The notes beneath the pieces were generated by a model, which did no database searches, was not told where the DNA came from, and saw only the letters and a program-made list of their open reading frames with translations. A stretch of DNA of 11,629 bases from Chloroflexota bacterium. Its GTDB lineage: Bacteria > Chloroflexota > Dehalococcoidia > RBG-13-53-26. The position numbers were made by a program, and so were the translations under genes. The stretch is taken from the NCBI GenBank assembly GCA_030616195.1, contig JAUWXW010000021.1, positions 1 through 11,629 on the forward strand, read 5' to 3'. Shown piece after piece: positions 4,641 through 11,584 of this stretch. The first letter of the stretch is position 1. Each line of letters opens with the position of its first letter.

Positions 4641-6092
4641 ATGAGAAAAAAGAGGTATCTTACAACGAATCAAGGGGTCCCGGTCAGCGACAATCAGAAC
4701 TCGCTGACGGTGGGCGAGCGTGGACTGGTGCTGCTGCAAGACGTGCATCTCATTGAGAAGCTGGCACACTTCGACCGGGAGCGAATCCCGGAGCGCGTAG
4801 TCCACGCCAAGGGCGCCGGAGCCCACGGCTACTTCCAGGTTTACGAGAGTATGGCCAAGTACACCTGTGCCAAGTTCCTCCAGGATCCGGCCAAGAAGAC
4901 GCCAGTGTTCGTCCGTTTCTCTACGGTGGTCGGTGCTCGAGGGTCGGCGGATACAGCTCGTGACCCCAGGGGCTTTGCCGTTAAGTTCTACACTGAAGAA
5001 GGGAACTATGATCTGGTGGGCAACAACCTGCCCGTCTTCTTCATCCGGGACGCCATCAAGTTTCCAGACATGGTTCATGCTTTCAAGCCTGCTCCTGATA
5101 CAAACATCCCCACTGCCTCGAGCGCAAATAGCCGTTTTTGGGACTTTATCTCTTTGACCCCCGAATCCACTCACATGATCACCTGGCTCTTCTCCGACCG
5201 AGGCACGGTCAAGAGCTACCGGACTGTGGAAGGATTTGGTGTCAATACCTACAAGTGGGTGAACGCCAAAGGCAAGGAAGTCTACGTTAAATACCATTGG
5301 AAGCCGGCAGCAGGAGTCCATCCCATCGACCGCCATGAGGCCAGCCGTCTGGCCGGGGAGGACCCCGATATCGCCACTCGCGACCTATGGGATACCATCG
5401 CCTCCGGCGGGACGGTGGAGTACGAGTTGGACGTTCAGACCATGGAGATCGCTGACGAGTTGAAGCAGAGCTTCGACCCGCTGGATGCGACCAAGACCTG
5501 GCCGGAGGATAAATTCCCGCTGATGCCGGTGGGCAAGATGGTGCTGAACCGCAATCCAGGAAACTACTTCGCCGAAGTGGAGCAGGCTGCTTTCTGCCCG
5601 GCGTCCATCGTCCCCGGCATTGAGTTCTCCGCAGACAAACTCTTGCAAGGTAGGGTTTTCTCCTATGCAGATACCCAGCGGCACCGTCTGGGCCCTAATT
5701 ACCTCCAACTCCCCATCAATCGGCCTCGGGTGCCGGTCGATAACAACCAGCGCGACGGAGCCATGCAGTACGCGCCCTATGGCGGCGGAACGGTTAATTA
5801 TGAGCCGAACAGCCTGGGGGGCGGGATGCCCGGTGAGGCCCCGTCCTATCTAACCGTCCAGACTCGCGTCGAGGGCAACACTACGCGCCGTAAGATCAGC
5901 CTGACCAACGACTTCGAGCAGGCCGGCGGACGCTACCGTTCCCTCGGCAAGGTGGACCAGGATCACCTGGTTGACAACATCGTTGACTCCCTGGGTAAGG
6001 CGGACAAGCCGATTCAACAGCGCATGGTTGAGAACCTCACCAAGGCTGACCCCGAGATGGGCAGGCGCGTGGCCGAGGGGTTGAAGCTCTAG
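4641..6092 (+). CDS. katA: Monofunctional haem catalase (clade 3 type)
   Basis: This 483-residue enzyme breaks down hydrogen peroxide to water and oxygen. Length and sequence fit the small-subunit catalases. The opening TTNQGVPVSDNQNSLTVGERG and LLQDVHLIEKLAHFDRERIPERVVHAKGAG are hallmark; H55 is the distal catalytic histidine, N128/N129 in VGNNLPVFF contains the catalytic asparagine, and Y342 in RVFSYADTQRHRLG is the proximal haem ligand. No signal peptide is seen. The ATG at 4641 is preceded by a purine-rich GAGGGGG and fits the family start; its A overlaps the TGA of the frame running on from the Cys-rich gene (ATGA), which would allow translational coupling. Arginine is encoded by CGN in 27 of 32 cases, against AGA/AGG in 9 of 12 in the ferritin-like gene at 2263, hinting at a different history. 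The function is certain; the acquired origin is only a possibility. Confidence 0.97.
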   Translation: MRKKRYLTTNQGVPVSDNQNSLTVGERGLVLLQDVHLIEKLAHFDRERIPERVVHAKGAGAHGYFQVYESMAKYTCAKFLQDPAKKTPVFVRFSTVVGARGSADTARDPRGFAVKFYTEEGNYDLVGNNLPVFFIRDAIKFPDMVHAFKPAPDTNIPTASSANSRFWDFISLTPESTHMITWLFSDRGTVKSYRTVEGFGVNTYKWVNAKGKEVYVKYHWKPAAGVHPIDRHEASRLAGEDPDIATRDLWDTIASGGTVEYELDVQTMEIADELKQSFDPLDATKTWPEDKFPLMPVGKMVLNRNPGNYFAEVEQAAFCPASIVPGIEFSADKLLQGRVFSYADTQRHRLGPNYLQLPINRPRVPVDNNQRDGAMQYAPYGGGTVNYEPNSLGGGMPGEAPSYLTVQTRVEGNTTRRKISLTNDFEQAGGRYRSLGKVDQDHLVDNIVDSLGKADKPIQQRMVENLTKADPEMGRRVAEGLKL

Positions 6093-6231
6093 CCAGTGTT
6101 CAGGGATGGGACCGTCACTGCGCCCGGCATATGCTTGGCCTCTTGGGTGCCAGCCGTGGCGCCAGGTAAATGCGCCCATGGCGGGCTTCGCCACAAAGGC
6201 GGACACAGGATGGAAAGGAGGATGTGGCCCG

Positions 6232-6462
6232 ATGACTACTGAAGCACCCGAATGGATAGATTACGCCAAGATCCGTTGGAACTCTGACTGGTGCAAAAGA
6301 TGTTACATCTGTGTGGAGGCTTGCCCCAGGCAGGCGCTGGTTCTTAAGGATGATGCTATCGTTGAAGTGGACGGCTGCGATCAGACGGGCCTTTGCCAGA
6401 GGCTTTGCCCGGACCTGGCTATCGAGTTGATTGAGCCCAGGACTAAGGGGGGACAGCTATGA
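6232..6462 (+). CDS. korD: 2-oxoacid:ferredoxin oxidoreductase, delta (ferredoxin-like) subunit
   Basis: This 76-residue subunit carries electrons from the catalytic subunits to ferredoxin. The first cluster motif is complete, CxxCxxCxxxCP at C21, C24, C27 and C31. The second reads C49-D-Q-T52-G-L-C55-Q-R-L-C59-P: spacing is canonical but the second cysteine is threonine, so this site may hold a [3Fe-4S] cluster, use another ligand or be empty. ATG 6232 is preferred because AAGGAGG (6215-6221) lies 10 bases upstream; the open frame extends back to 6106 but that part is unlike any ferredoxin. Its TGA overlaps the ATG of the alpha gene (ATGA at 6459-6462), typical of translational coupling. It is the first gene of a delta-alpha-beta-gamma operon. 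Confidence 0.9.
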   Translation: MTTEAPEWIDYAKIRWNSDWCKRCYICVEACPRQALVLKDDAIVEVDGCDQTGLCQRLCPDLAIELIEPRTKGGQL

Positions 6463-7505
6463 AAAGGCTGGTCCAGGGAAATGAAGCTGTCTTTCTTGGT
6501 GCCCTCAAGGCAGGCGCCAGCTTCTTTGCCGGCTATCCCATCAGCCCCTCGACGGAGATAATGGTCCTGGCCTCTGAACATGCGGCTCGAAACCCAGGAT
6601 TCAGGTTCATTCAAAGCGAGGATGAGATCGCAGCGGGCAATGCCATCATGGGGGCCTCCCTGGCTGGCGCCAAGGCCTTCACTGTCACCTCAGGGCCCGG
6701 CTTCACGCTGATGCAGGAGGCTGTCGGCTATGGCCATGAGGTCGAGATACCGGCGGTGTTTGTTGATGTGCAGAGGGTTGGCCCGGCCACCGGTATGCCA
6801 ACCATGCCGGCTCAGCAGGATATCGTGCAGACAAACTATGGCAGCAGCGGCGACTACTACCCACTGGCCTTTTACCCCAATTCCGTTGACGAGTGCTACC
6901 GTTACGCCGTGACAGCTTTCAATGCCGCCGAGGAGTCCCTCTCGCCTGTCATTTTGCTCAGCGACGGATTCGTAGGCCATTTGAATGAGGTGGTGGACCT
7001 CGATAGCATTGAGGTAGAAGTTGTCCCTCGGAGCAGGCCACCCCTGGGGACAGGGAAGAGGTTTTTCACCGGCCTGGCCCACGATGAGGAGGGCAACCCA
7101 CGCACCGCTGACGCAGTAACCTACAGTGAGTGGCTCTCCAAAGTCAAGGCCCGACATCAAGAGGTGGCGGCTCGCCATAATTACTTTGAATTCATGGGGA
7201 ACACTGCGAGCGACACACTGCTGGTTTCCTATGGTATCGTCTCGAGGGTGATTGAGCCGCTGGCTTCTCAGTTTGCCCTGTTCCGGCCAATACGCATTTT
7301 CCCCATGCTGGGTGATGAGCTTCGGGAGCACGCTCAAGGCTACGAAAATATAGTCGTCATAGAGGCCAATGACGGCCAGTATGCCTGTCTGGTTGAGCGG
7401 GAGGTCAAGAGAGACGTTATCCGGGTGCCGGTCCTGGGCGGTAGAATCAGCCTGGAAATTGCCAGGAAAGGTCTGAGTGAGAGACTGGGGAGGGAGGTGC
7501 TGTGA
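6459..7505 (+). CDS. korA: 2-oxoacid:ferredoxin oxidoreductase, alpha subunit
   Basis: This 348-residue subunit has the pyrimidine-binding-domain signature of KorA/PorA proteins: GNEAVFLGALKAGASFFAGYPISPSTEI near the N-terminus, then the active-site segment QSEDEIAAGNAIMGASLAGAKAFTVTSGPG. With the beta subunit it forms the thiamine diphosphate site that decarboxylates a 2-oxoacid in the presence of CoA, giving acyl-CoA, CO2 and two electrons for ferredoxin. The gamma domain is not fused to its N-terminus, as it is in some KorA proteins, but is encoded separately at 8255. The start overlaps the delta stop by four bases, and the stop overlaps the beta start. The overall look is nearest to 2-oxoglutarate-type (Kor) enzymes, but substrate (2-oxoglutarate, branched-chain or other 2-oxoacid) cannot be fixed by eye. 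Confidence 0.93.
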   Translation: MKRLVQGNEAVFLGALKAGASFFAGYPISPSTEIMVLASEHAARNPGFRFIQSEDEIAAGNAIMGASLAGAKAFTVTSGPGFTLMQEAVGYGHEVEIPAVFVDVQRVGPATGMPTMPAQQDIVQTNYGSSGDYYPLAFYPNSVDECYRYAVTAFNAAEESLSPVILLSDGFVGHLNEVVDLDSIEVEVVPRSRPPLGTGKRFFTGLAHDEEGNPRTADAVTYSEWLSKVKARHQEVAARHNYFEFMGNTASDTLLVSYGIVSRVIEPLASQFALFRPIRIFPMLGDELREHAQGYENIVVIEANDGQYACLVEREVKRDVIRVPVLGGRISLEIARKGLSERLGREVL

Positions 7506-8239
7506 TGTTCAAGGACCTTCTCAAGCTGGAGCTTTTTCCCACTACCTGGTGTCCGGGTTGTGGAATAGGGCAGATAATGATCCAGTTGGCCACGGTTATG
7601 GATGAACTTGGCCTTGGTCATACCAATTCCACCGTCGTCTCCGGGGTGGGATGTACCGGCCGCCTGGCTGGCTACTTCAATGTGGATGGCGTTTACACCC
7701 TGCATGGCCGCACTTTGCCTGTGGCTGAGGCAGTGAAGCTAGTGAATCCGGACCTCACGGTGATCGTTGCTTCTGGCGACGGGGATCTGACCAGCATTGG
7801 TGGTAACCATCTGCTTCATGCTGCCCGACGCAACCCAGACTTGACTGTGCTGTGTAACAATAACGAGGTATATGGCCTAACCGGAGGTCAGGCAGGGCCA
7901 ACAACGCCGCGGGACACCAGAACGGTGAGTACCCCTGCCGGCGCTATATATGACCCGGTGGACCTTCAAAACCTGATGAAGGCCGGTGCCAAGTATTTCT
8001 ATGCCAGGACCACCGTTTTCCATCAGGTACACTTTCGCCGGTGCATTAAGGAAGCTATTGCCTGGCCGGGGTTTGCTTTTGTTGACATAAGATGTCATTG
8101 TATCGAGAACAACGGGCGACGGTTGGGGTTCAACTCGGCATACGAAATGCTGCAGCACTTTCGCCAGACGTACAAAAGGGCGCCCGAAGGCGCTGAGACC
8201 TTGGAACCCTTCGAAATAGGTATAGTCCGCAAGGGATAG
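7505..8239 (+). CDS. korB: 2-oxoacid:ferredoxin oxidoreductase, beta (ThDP-binding) subunit
   Basis: This 244-residue subunit binds thiamine diphosphate and an iron-sulfur cluster. WCPGCG (C16, C19) and C50 in GVGCTGR fit the cluster ligands of KorB/PorB, with C197 or C199 (IRCHC) as the likely fourth. The ThDP motif runs from ASGDGDLTSIGGNH (GDGD at 91-94) to the NNN at 118-120 in CNNNEVYGLTGGQ, followed by PTTP, as in Kor beta subunits. The ATG at 7505 shares its A with the alpha TGA (TGATG) and lies 7 bases after GGAGG (7493-7497), so it is preferred to the GTG at 7502. Together with alpha it makes the catalytic core; electrons go to the delta subunit. The fit to the family is very good and the length is slightly short but normal for Kor types. 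Confidence 0.94.
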   Translation: MFKDLLKLELFPTTWCPGCGIGQIMIQLATVMDELGLGHTNSTVVSGVGCTGRLAGYFNVDGVYTLHGRTLPVAEAVKLVNPDLTVIVASGDGDLTSIGGNHLLHAARRNPDLTVLCNNNEVYGLTGGQAGPTTPRDTRTVSTPAGAIYDPVDLQNLMKAGAKYFYARTTVFHQVHFRRCIKEAIAWPGFAFVDIRCHCIENNGRRLGFNSAYEMLQHFRQTYKRAPEGAETLEPFEIGIVRKG

Positions 8240-8254
8240 GAAGGAGAGTCCGCC

Positions 8255-8824
8255 ATGGGAAAGGTCATCATTTCCGGAGAAGGGGGCCAGGGAGTGCGGG
8301 TGATATCTCATACCCTGGCGACGTTGCTGGCCAACCTTGGTTACCAGGTAGGCCTGCTATATGATTACGACTCAGCGGTGAGAGGTGCCATGAGCTTGGC
8401 CCATCTCACTTTCTACAAGGAGCCTATTGCCAACCCGGTGATTGATGAGGCCGACATTCTGCTTAAGCTATCGGACAAGGCAGGGGGACTTCACGCAGAA
8501 AAAACAGTGTGCCAGACAGGACTCTGCACTGAGGAGGAGATCCCCTTTGGCAAGCTGGGAGTGGAAAGATTCGGCAGAGAGATCTTTGGCAACATGATTG
8601 CTCTGGGACGGTTGATGGCCCTGGTGGATGTGGAGGTCTCCGATGAAGAGTTGGCCAAGGTTCTTCCCCTTAAGTACAAGGAGGAAAACATAAATGCCGT
8701 GCATTTCGGTTACCACCTCAAGGAAGAAGATCTGGAGAGAGGCATAAAGTCAAGAAAGAAGCGCGAGTTTCATTTCTCCAGTGAAAAGCCGGGGGAGATA
8801 GGCCCGGAAGACGAGCAGCGATAG
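8255..8824 (+). CDS. korC: 2-oxoacid:ferredoxin oxidoreductase, gamma subunit
   Basis: This 189-residue protein is the separate gamma subunit of the complex. The N-terminal motif ISGEGGQGVRVISHTLA (GEGGQGV at 8-14) and the following YDYDSAVRGAMSLAHLTF segment are typical of the gamma domain, thought to take part in CoA binding. The C-terminus from about residue 155 is highly charged (GIKSRKKREFHF...GPEDEQR) and probably flexible. AAGGAGAG lies just after the beta stop and in front of the ATG, leaving a 15-base gap between genes. It ends the delta-alpha-beta-gamma operon; 13 bases after its stop the first REP palindrome begins, which may act as an RNA-stabilising 3' hairpin for this transcript. 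Confidence 0.93.
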   Translation: MGKVIISGEGGQGVRVISHTLATLLANLGYQVGLLYDYDSAVRGAMSLAHLTFYKEPIANPVIDEADILLKLSDKAGGLHAEKTVCQTGLCTEEEIPFGKLGVERFGREIFGNMIALGRLMALVDVEVSDEELAKVLPLKYKEENINAVHFGYHLKEEDLERGIKSRKKREFHFSSEKPGEIGPEDEQR

Positions 8825-8836
8825 CTAATGAGATAA

Positions 8837-8891
8837 TGTAGCGCGAGGCTTCAGCCTCGCAAAGACGGCGACCCTAAAGGGTGGCGCTACA
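8837..8891. repeat. Left REP pair (inverted, BIME-like)
   Basis: Two 23-base REP hairpins face each other across a 7-base spacer. The + copy (8838-8860) has GTAG plus the perfect stem GCGAGGCT / AGCCTCGC. The - copy (8868-8890) has GCGACCCT / AGGGTGGC, with one mismatch at 8870/8883, and ends in CTAC, which is GTAG on the - strand. The outer TGTAGCGC and GCGCTACA (8837-8844, 8884-8891) also pair perfectly. The transposase start codon follows 5 bases later, and its only purine-rich ribosome-binding candidate, AGGGTGG (8878-8884), lies inside the second hairpin. Confidence 0.85.
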
Positions 8892-8896
8892 AAGCG

Positions 8897-9379
8897 ATGG
8901 AAACTAAATCCAAATACGCAAGACGCATTAGGTTGAAGGACTTCTCCTATAGGGGTGCCTATCGCTATTTCATAACCATATGCTGTCTTGACCGGAAAGA
9001 CTGTTTTAGAGACGGCGGTCTTGTGACCAAGGTCCTGGAAGTCCTGAAAGCCACTGCAGAGCAAGAAGACTTTTATGTTTGGGCGTACTGCTTCATGCCT
9101 GATCATCTCCATCTATTGATAGAGGGAAAGCAAGAGGGTGCCGACATGAGGCGATTTGTTTCCCTATTCAAGCAAAAGGCGGGGTTTCAATTCAGGAAGG
9201 ACTGGAGTATGAAATTGTGGGAGGCCAATTACTATGAACACATACTTAGAAAAGAGGAGGAAACTCTGCAGGTAGTGAGATACATTTTTGAAAACCCTGT
9301 CAGAAAGAAGATTGTAGAGGACTATACGAGTTACCCCTATTTGGGCTCCTTCCAAATTGATGATATCAGGATGATGTAG
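8897..9379 (+). CDS. REP-associated tyrosine transposase (RAYT, Y1/HUH)
   Basis: This 160-residue protein is a single-domain Y1 transposase of the IS200-like RAYT group, which cuts and joins single-stranded DNA at REP hairpins. Visible features are the N-terminal YRYFITICC strand, the HUH metal-binding motif PDHLHLL (H70, H72), the catalytic-tyrosine helix with Y112/Y113 before EHILRKEEE, and the C-terminal YIFENPVRKKIVEDYTSYPYLGS typical of the group. The length is normal and the frame intact. The ATG at 8897 comes directly after the left REP pair; no separate ribosome binding site is present, so folding of the repeat could limit translation. The stop codon TAG (9377-9379) is part of the GTAG foot of the first right-hand REP. 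It is probably a domesticated or slowly moving element. Confidence 0.92.
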   Translation: METKSKYARRIRLKDFSYRGAYRYFITICCLDRKDCFRDGGLVTKVLEVLKATAEQEDFYVWAYCFMPDHLHLLIEGKQEGADMRRFVSLFKQKAGFQFRKDWSMKLWEANYYEHILRKEEETLQVVRYIFENPVRKKIVEDYTSYPYLGSFQIDDIRMM

Positions 9380-9429
9380 CGCGAGGCTTTAGCCTCGCCA
9401 ATTGGGCGACCCTAAAGGGTCGCGCTACA
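9375..9429. repeat. Right REP pair (inverted, BIME-like)
   Basis: It has the same architecture as the left pair, with perfect stems: GCGAGGCT / AGCCTCGC (9381-9388, 9391-9398) and GCGACCCT / AGGGTCGC (9406-9413, 9416-9423), a 7-base spacer, and outer TGTAGCGC / GCGCTACA (9375-9382, 9422-9429). The GTAG at 9376-9379 overlaps the transposase stop codon. On the - strand the second hairpin is also GTAGCGCGA... with apex CTTTAG, so both arms are copies of one REP type that differ by base-paired changes. Confidence 0.88.
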
Positions 9430-9446
9430 AAGGGTATTGAGATGAT

Positions 9447-9469
9447 GTAGCGCCAGGCTTTAGCCTGGC
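9447..9469 (+). repeat. Single REP copy with compensated stem
   Basis: GTAG (9447-9450) is followed by the perfect stem GCCAGGCT / AGCCTGGC (9452-9459, 9462-9469). Compared with the right-pair + copy, the third stem base changed from G to C and its partner from C to G, keeping the pair. The upstream flank GAGATGAT matches the flanks of the other + copies. A small hairpin TGCCC-tat-GGGCA (9476-9488) follows, where the inverted partner would be expected, but it lacks the CTAC end. Confidence 0.85.
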
Positions 9470-9548
9470 AAAAATTGCCCTATGGGCAGTCGTTGTGATA
9501 GCAACCCACAACAACAGTATGTGGGAGTGGAATGACGGAGGACAGTAT

Positions 9549-11510
9549 ATGACTTATGATCACGAACCAGATAGAGCGAGTTCTCTTTCCACAGGTTTTC
9601 GCCTGTGGCCGTCGAAACGGTATGCCGAAATGCACCACCGCTCGATGGAGGACCCTGAAGGATTCTGGTCTGAACAGGCACGGAAACTCGACTGGTATCA
9701 TACCTGGGACCGGGTGCTGGACTGGAACCTGCCTTATGCGCGGTGGTTTGTCGGCGGCAGGCTGAATGCGTGCTATCAGTGCGTCGACCGTCATGTCAAG
9801 ACATGGCGCCGGAGCAAGGTAGCCATATACTGGGAGGGGGAGAGAGGGGAGACGAGGGTGCTTAGCTACTCTACCCTCTTCCGTGCGGTCAACCGATTTG
9901 CTTCAGTCCTGCGGAGGCTTGGTGTCAAAAAGGGGGATCGCATTGTTCTCTACCTTCCCATGATTCCCGAACTTCCCATTGCCATGCTCGCCTGCGCTCG
10001 AATAGGGGCTGTGCATACAGTGATTTTCTCTGGGTTCAGCGCTCAGGCAATAGCCGACAGGATTGCCGATACACAAGCCAGGATAATCATCACTGCTGAT
10101 GGAGGATATCGCCGAGGTAAAGTAATGCCGCTCAAGGCGATTTCTGATGAGGCGGCCAGCCTCAGTTCCACGGTGGAGAATATTATCGTGGTTAAGAGGA
10201 CCGGAGAGCCGGTGCCCATGAAAGAGGGAAGGGACCTCTGGCTTTCCTCTCTACTGGAAGACGCAGAGATGTTCCTAGATCCCGAGGCGGTGGAGTCCAC
10301 CCACCCGCTTTATGTGCTCTACACCTCCGGGACTACGGGTAAGCCCAAGGGGATAGTACATAGTACGGGTGGGTATCTTGTGTTCAACCACTCCGCATAT
10401 GAGTGGGTGTTCAACATAAGAGAGGAGTCGGTCTACTGGTGTACTGCCGACCTGGGTTGGGTAACCGGTCACAGTTCCATAGTCTACGCTCCCCTCTCGC
10501 ATGGCGCCGCCATTGTCCTGTATGAAGGGGCTCCCGATTACCCCGCAGTCGATCGGTGGTGGGATATCGTGGAGAAGTACGGTGTCAGCATTTTCTACAG
10601 TTCTCCGACAGCAGTGCGAATGTTCATGCGCCATGGTGAAGAATGGCCGCTGAAGCACGACCTTTCGAGTCTTGAACTTTTGGGCACTGCCGGTGAGCCC
10701 ATAAACCCCGAGGCCTGGCATTGGTATTACAAGTATATTGGAGGCGAGAGATGCCCTGTAGTTGATACCTGGTGGCAGACGGAAACGGGAGGCATTATGA
10801 TCTCTCCCACGCCTGGGATTGAGCCAGTGCCGCTGAAACCAGGCTCAGCGACTTTCCCCCTCCCTGGTGTCGATGCTGCTGTGGTCGATGCCGATGGAAA
10901 GGAAACGTCTCCGGGCCAAACAGGATTTCTGATAATAAGAAAGCCGTGGCCGGGGATGCTTGTCGACATTTACGGTGATCCCCAGCGCTACCAGGAGTCC
11001 TACTGGTCACGCTTTCCAGGCTCATACTATACTGGCGACTTTGCCATGCGCGATGAGGATGGCTATTTCTGGCTTTTGGGCAGGGCCGACGAGGTGCTGA
11101 AGGTGGCGGGGCACCGCATCGGGACAACGGAACTCGAGGATGCTGCCATAAGCCACTCGGCGGTGACTGAGGCTGCCGTGACAGGCAAGCCCGATGAGGT
11201 AAAAGGTGAAGGGATTGTCCTCTTCGTGACACTCAAGGCAGACATTTCACCCTCTGCCGGGTTAAGAAAGGAGCTTGTTCAGCACCTACGTCGTGTTATT
11301 GGGCCTGTGGCCACTCCCGATGAGGTCTACTTTGTAGATTCGCTTCCCAAGACGAGAAGTGGCAAAATCATGCGGCGTGTGCTTAAAGCGGTAGCCTCAG
11401 GGCAGAGCGTGGGCGACCTCACTACTCTGGAAAATGAGGCCTCGGTGGAGGAGGTGAAAAAGGCTTACGAGGGCTTGAAAAGGATGTCCGATACTGGTAA
11501 AGAGGATTAA
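9549..11510 (+). CDS. acs: Acetyl-CoA synthetase, AMP-forming
   Basis: This 653-residue enzyme activates acetate with ATP and CoA to acetyl-CoA, AMP and pyrophosphate, through acetyl-AMP. Motifs of the adenylate-forming family are all present: the phosphate loop YTSGTTGKPKG (258-268), DTWWQTETGG (406-415, the tryptophan pair favouring small acyl groups), the hinge YYTGDFAMRDEDGYFWLLGRADEVLKVAGHRIGTTELEDA, and PKTRSGKIMRR with the catalytic, acetylatable lysine at about 606. The frame opens at GTG 9495, but GGAGG (9537-9541) lies 7 bases before ATG 9549 and the resulting length fits the family, so that start is used. It follows the REP/RAYT cassette, so its promoter must lie within or after the repeats, or it is read from the kor operon. 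Acetate is the most likely substrate; propionate is possible. Confidence 0.95.
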   Translation: MTYDHEPDRASSLSTGFRLWPSKRYAEMHHRSMEDPEGFWSEQARKLDWYHTWDRVLDWNLPYARWFVGGRLNACYQCVDRHVKTWRRSKVAIYWEGERGETRVLSYSTLFRAVNRFASVLRRLGVKKGDRIVLYLPMIPELPIAMLACARIGAVHTVIFSGFSAQAIADRIADTQARIIITADGGYRRGKVMPLKAISDEAASLSSTVENIIVVKRTGEPVPMKEGRDLWLSSLLEDAEMFLDPEAVESTHPLYVLYTSGTTGKPKGIVHSTGGYLVFNHSAYEWVFNIREESVYWCTADLGWVTGHSSIVYAPLSHGAAIVLYEGAPDYPAVDRWWDIVEKYGVSIFYSSPTAVRMFMRHGEEWPLKHDLSSLELLGTAGEPINPEAWHWYYKYIGGERCPVVDTWWQTETGGIMISPTPGIEPVPLKPGSATFPLPGVDAAVVDADGKETSPGQTGFLIIRKPWPGMLVDIYGDPQRYQESYWSRFPGSYYTGDFAMRDEDGYFWLLGRADEVLKVAGHRIGTTELEDAAISHSAVTEAAVTGKPDEVKGEGIVLFVTLKADISPSAGLRKELVQHLRRVIGPVATPDEVYFVDSLPKTRSGKIMRRVLKAVASGQSVGDLTTLENEASVEEVKKAYEGLKRMSDTGKED

Positions 11511-11511
11511 G

Positions 11512-11545
11512 ACCCACCCCAAGGGAAAGATAGGCAGCGGTGGGT
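11512..11545 (+). terminator. Stem-loop after acetyl-CoA synthetase
   Basis: ACCCACC (11512-11518) and GGTGGGT (11539-11545) can form a 7-base stem with a 20-base loop directly after the acs stop, followed by TTCGC. The short T stretch and large loop make it a weak intrinsic terminator candidate. Confidence 0.35.
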
Positions 11546-11584
11546 TTCGCTATGCTTCACCCGCCGTATGAGAAGTATCACGAT

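Larger units (their letters stand above)
8837..9469 (+). mobile_element. REP/RAYT cassette (Y1 transposase with flanking palindromes)
   Basis: This unit consists of a single-domain HUH transposase gene bracketed by five REP-like hairpins: a + and - pair on the left (8838-8860, 8868-8890), a + and - pair on the right (9376-9398, 9406-9428) and a single + copy (9447-9469). Each hairpin has a GTAG tetranucleotide at its 5' foot on its own strand, the mark recognised by known REP-associated transposases. The cassette separates the kor operon from acetyl-CoA synthetase. Confidence 0.85.

Noticed and set aside
4475..4756. 93-codon + strand frame overlapping the Cys-rich gene and the catalase start
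   Set aside because: It overlaps two better supported frames and has no recognisable motif; the alternative frame has the cysteine pattern and the ATGA overlap.
4626..5336. Long open frame on the - strand opposite catalase
   Set aside because: It is a shadow of the catalase coding sequence, with no family resemblance or good start signal.
6106..6231. N-terminal extension of the delta subunit frame back to 6106
   Set aside because: The extra 42 residues are not ferredoxin-like and a strong ribosome binding site precedes ATG 6232.
6690..7337. 215-codon - strand frame opposite the alpha subunit
   Set aside because: It lies wholly inside a confident + strand gene and shows no recognisable motif.
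8838..9469. CRISPR array, suggested by repeated palindromes at 8.8-9.5 kb
   Set aside because: Repeats alternate in strand, spacers are 7-18 bases and non-uniform, and a RAYT gene lies between them, so this is a REP cassette.
9505..9525. Operator-like inverted repeat CCCACA / TGTGGG before acs
   Set aside because: A 6-base stem with a 9-base loop is weak and there is no supporting promoter; chance is likely.
9495..9548. GTG start for acetyl-CoA synthetase
   Set aside because: GGAGG at 9537-9541 points to ATG 9549 and the family length fits that start; the upstream part has no ribosome binding site.
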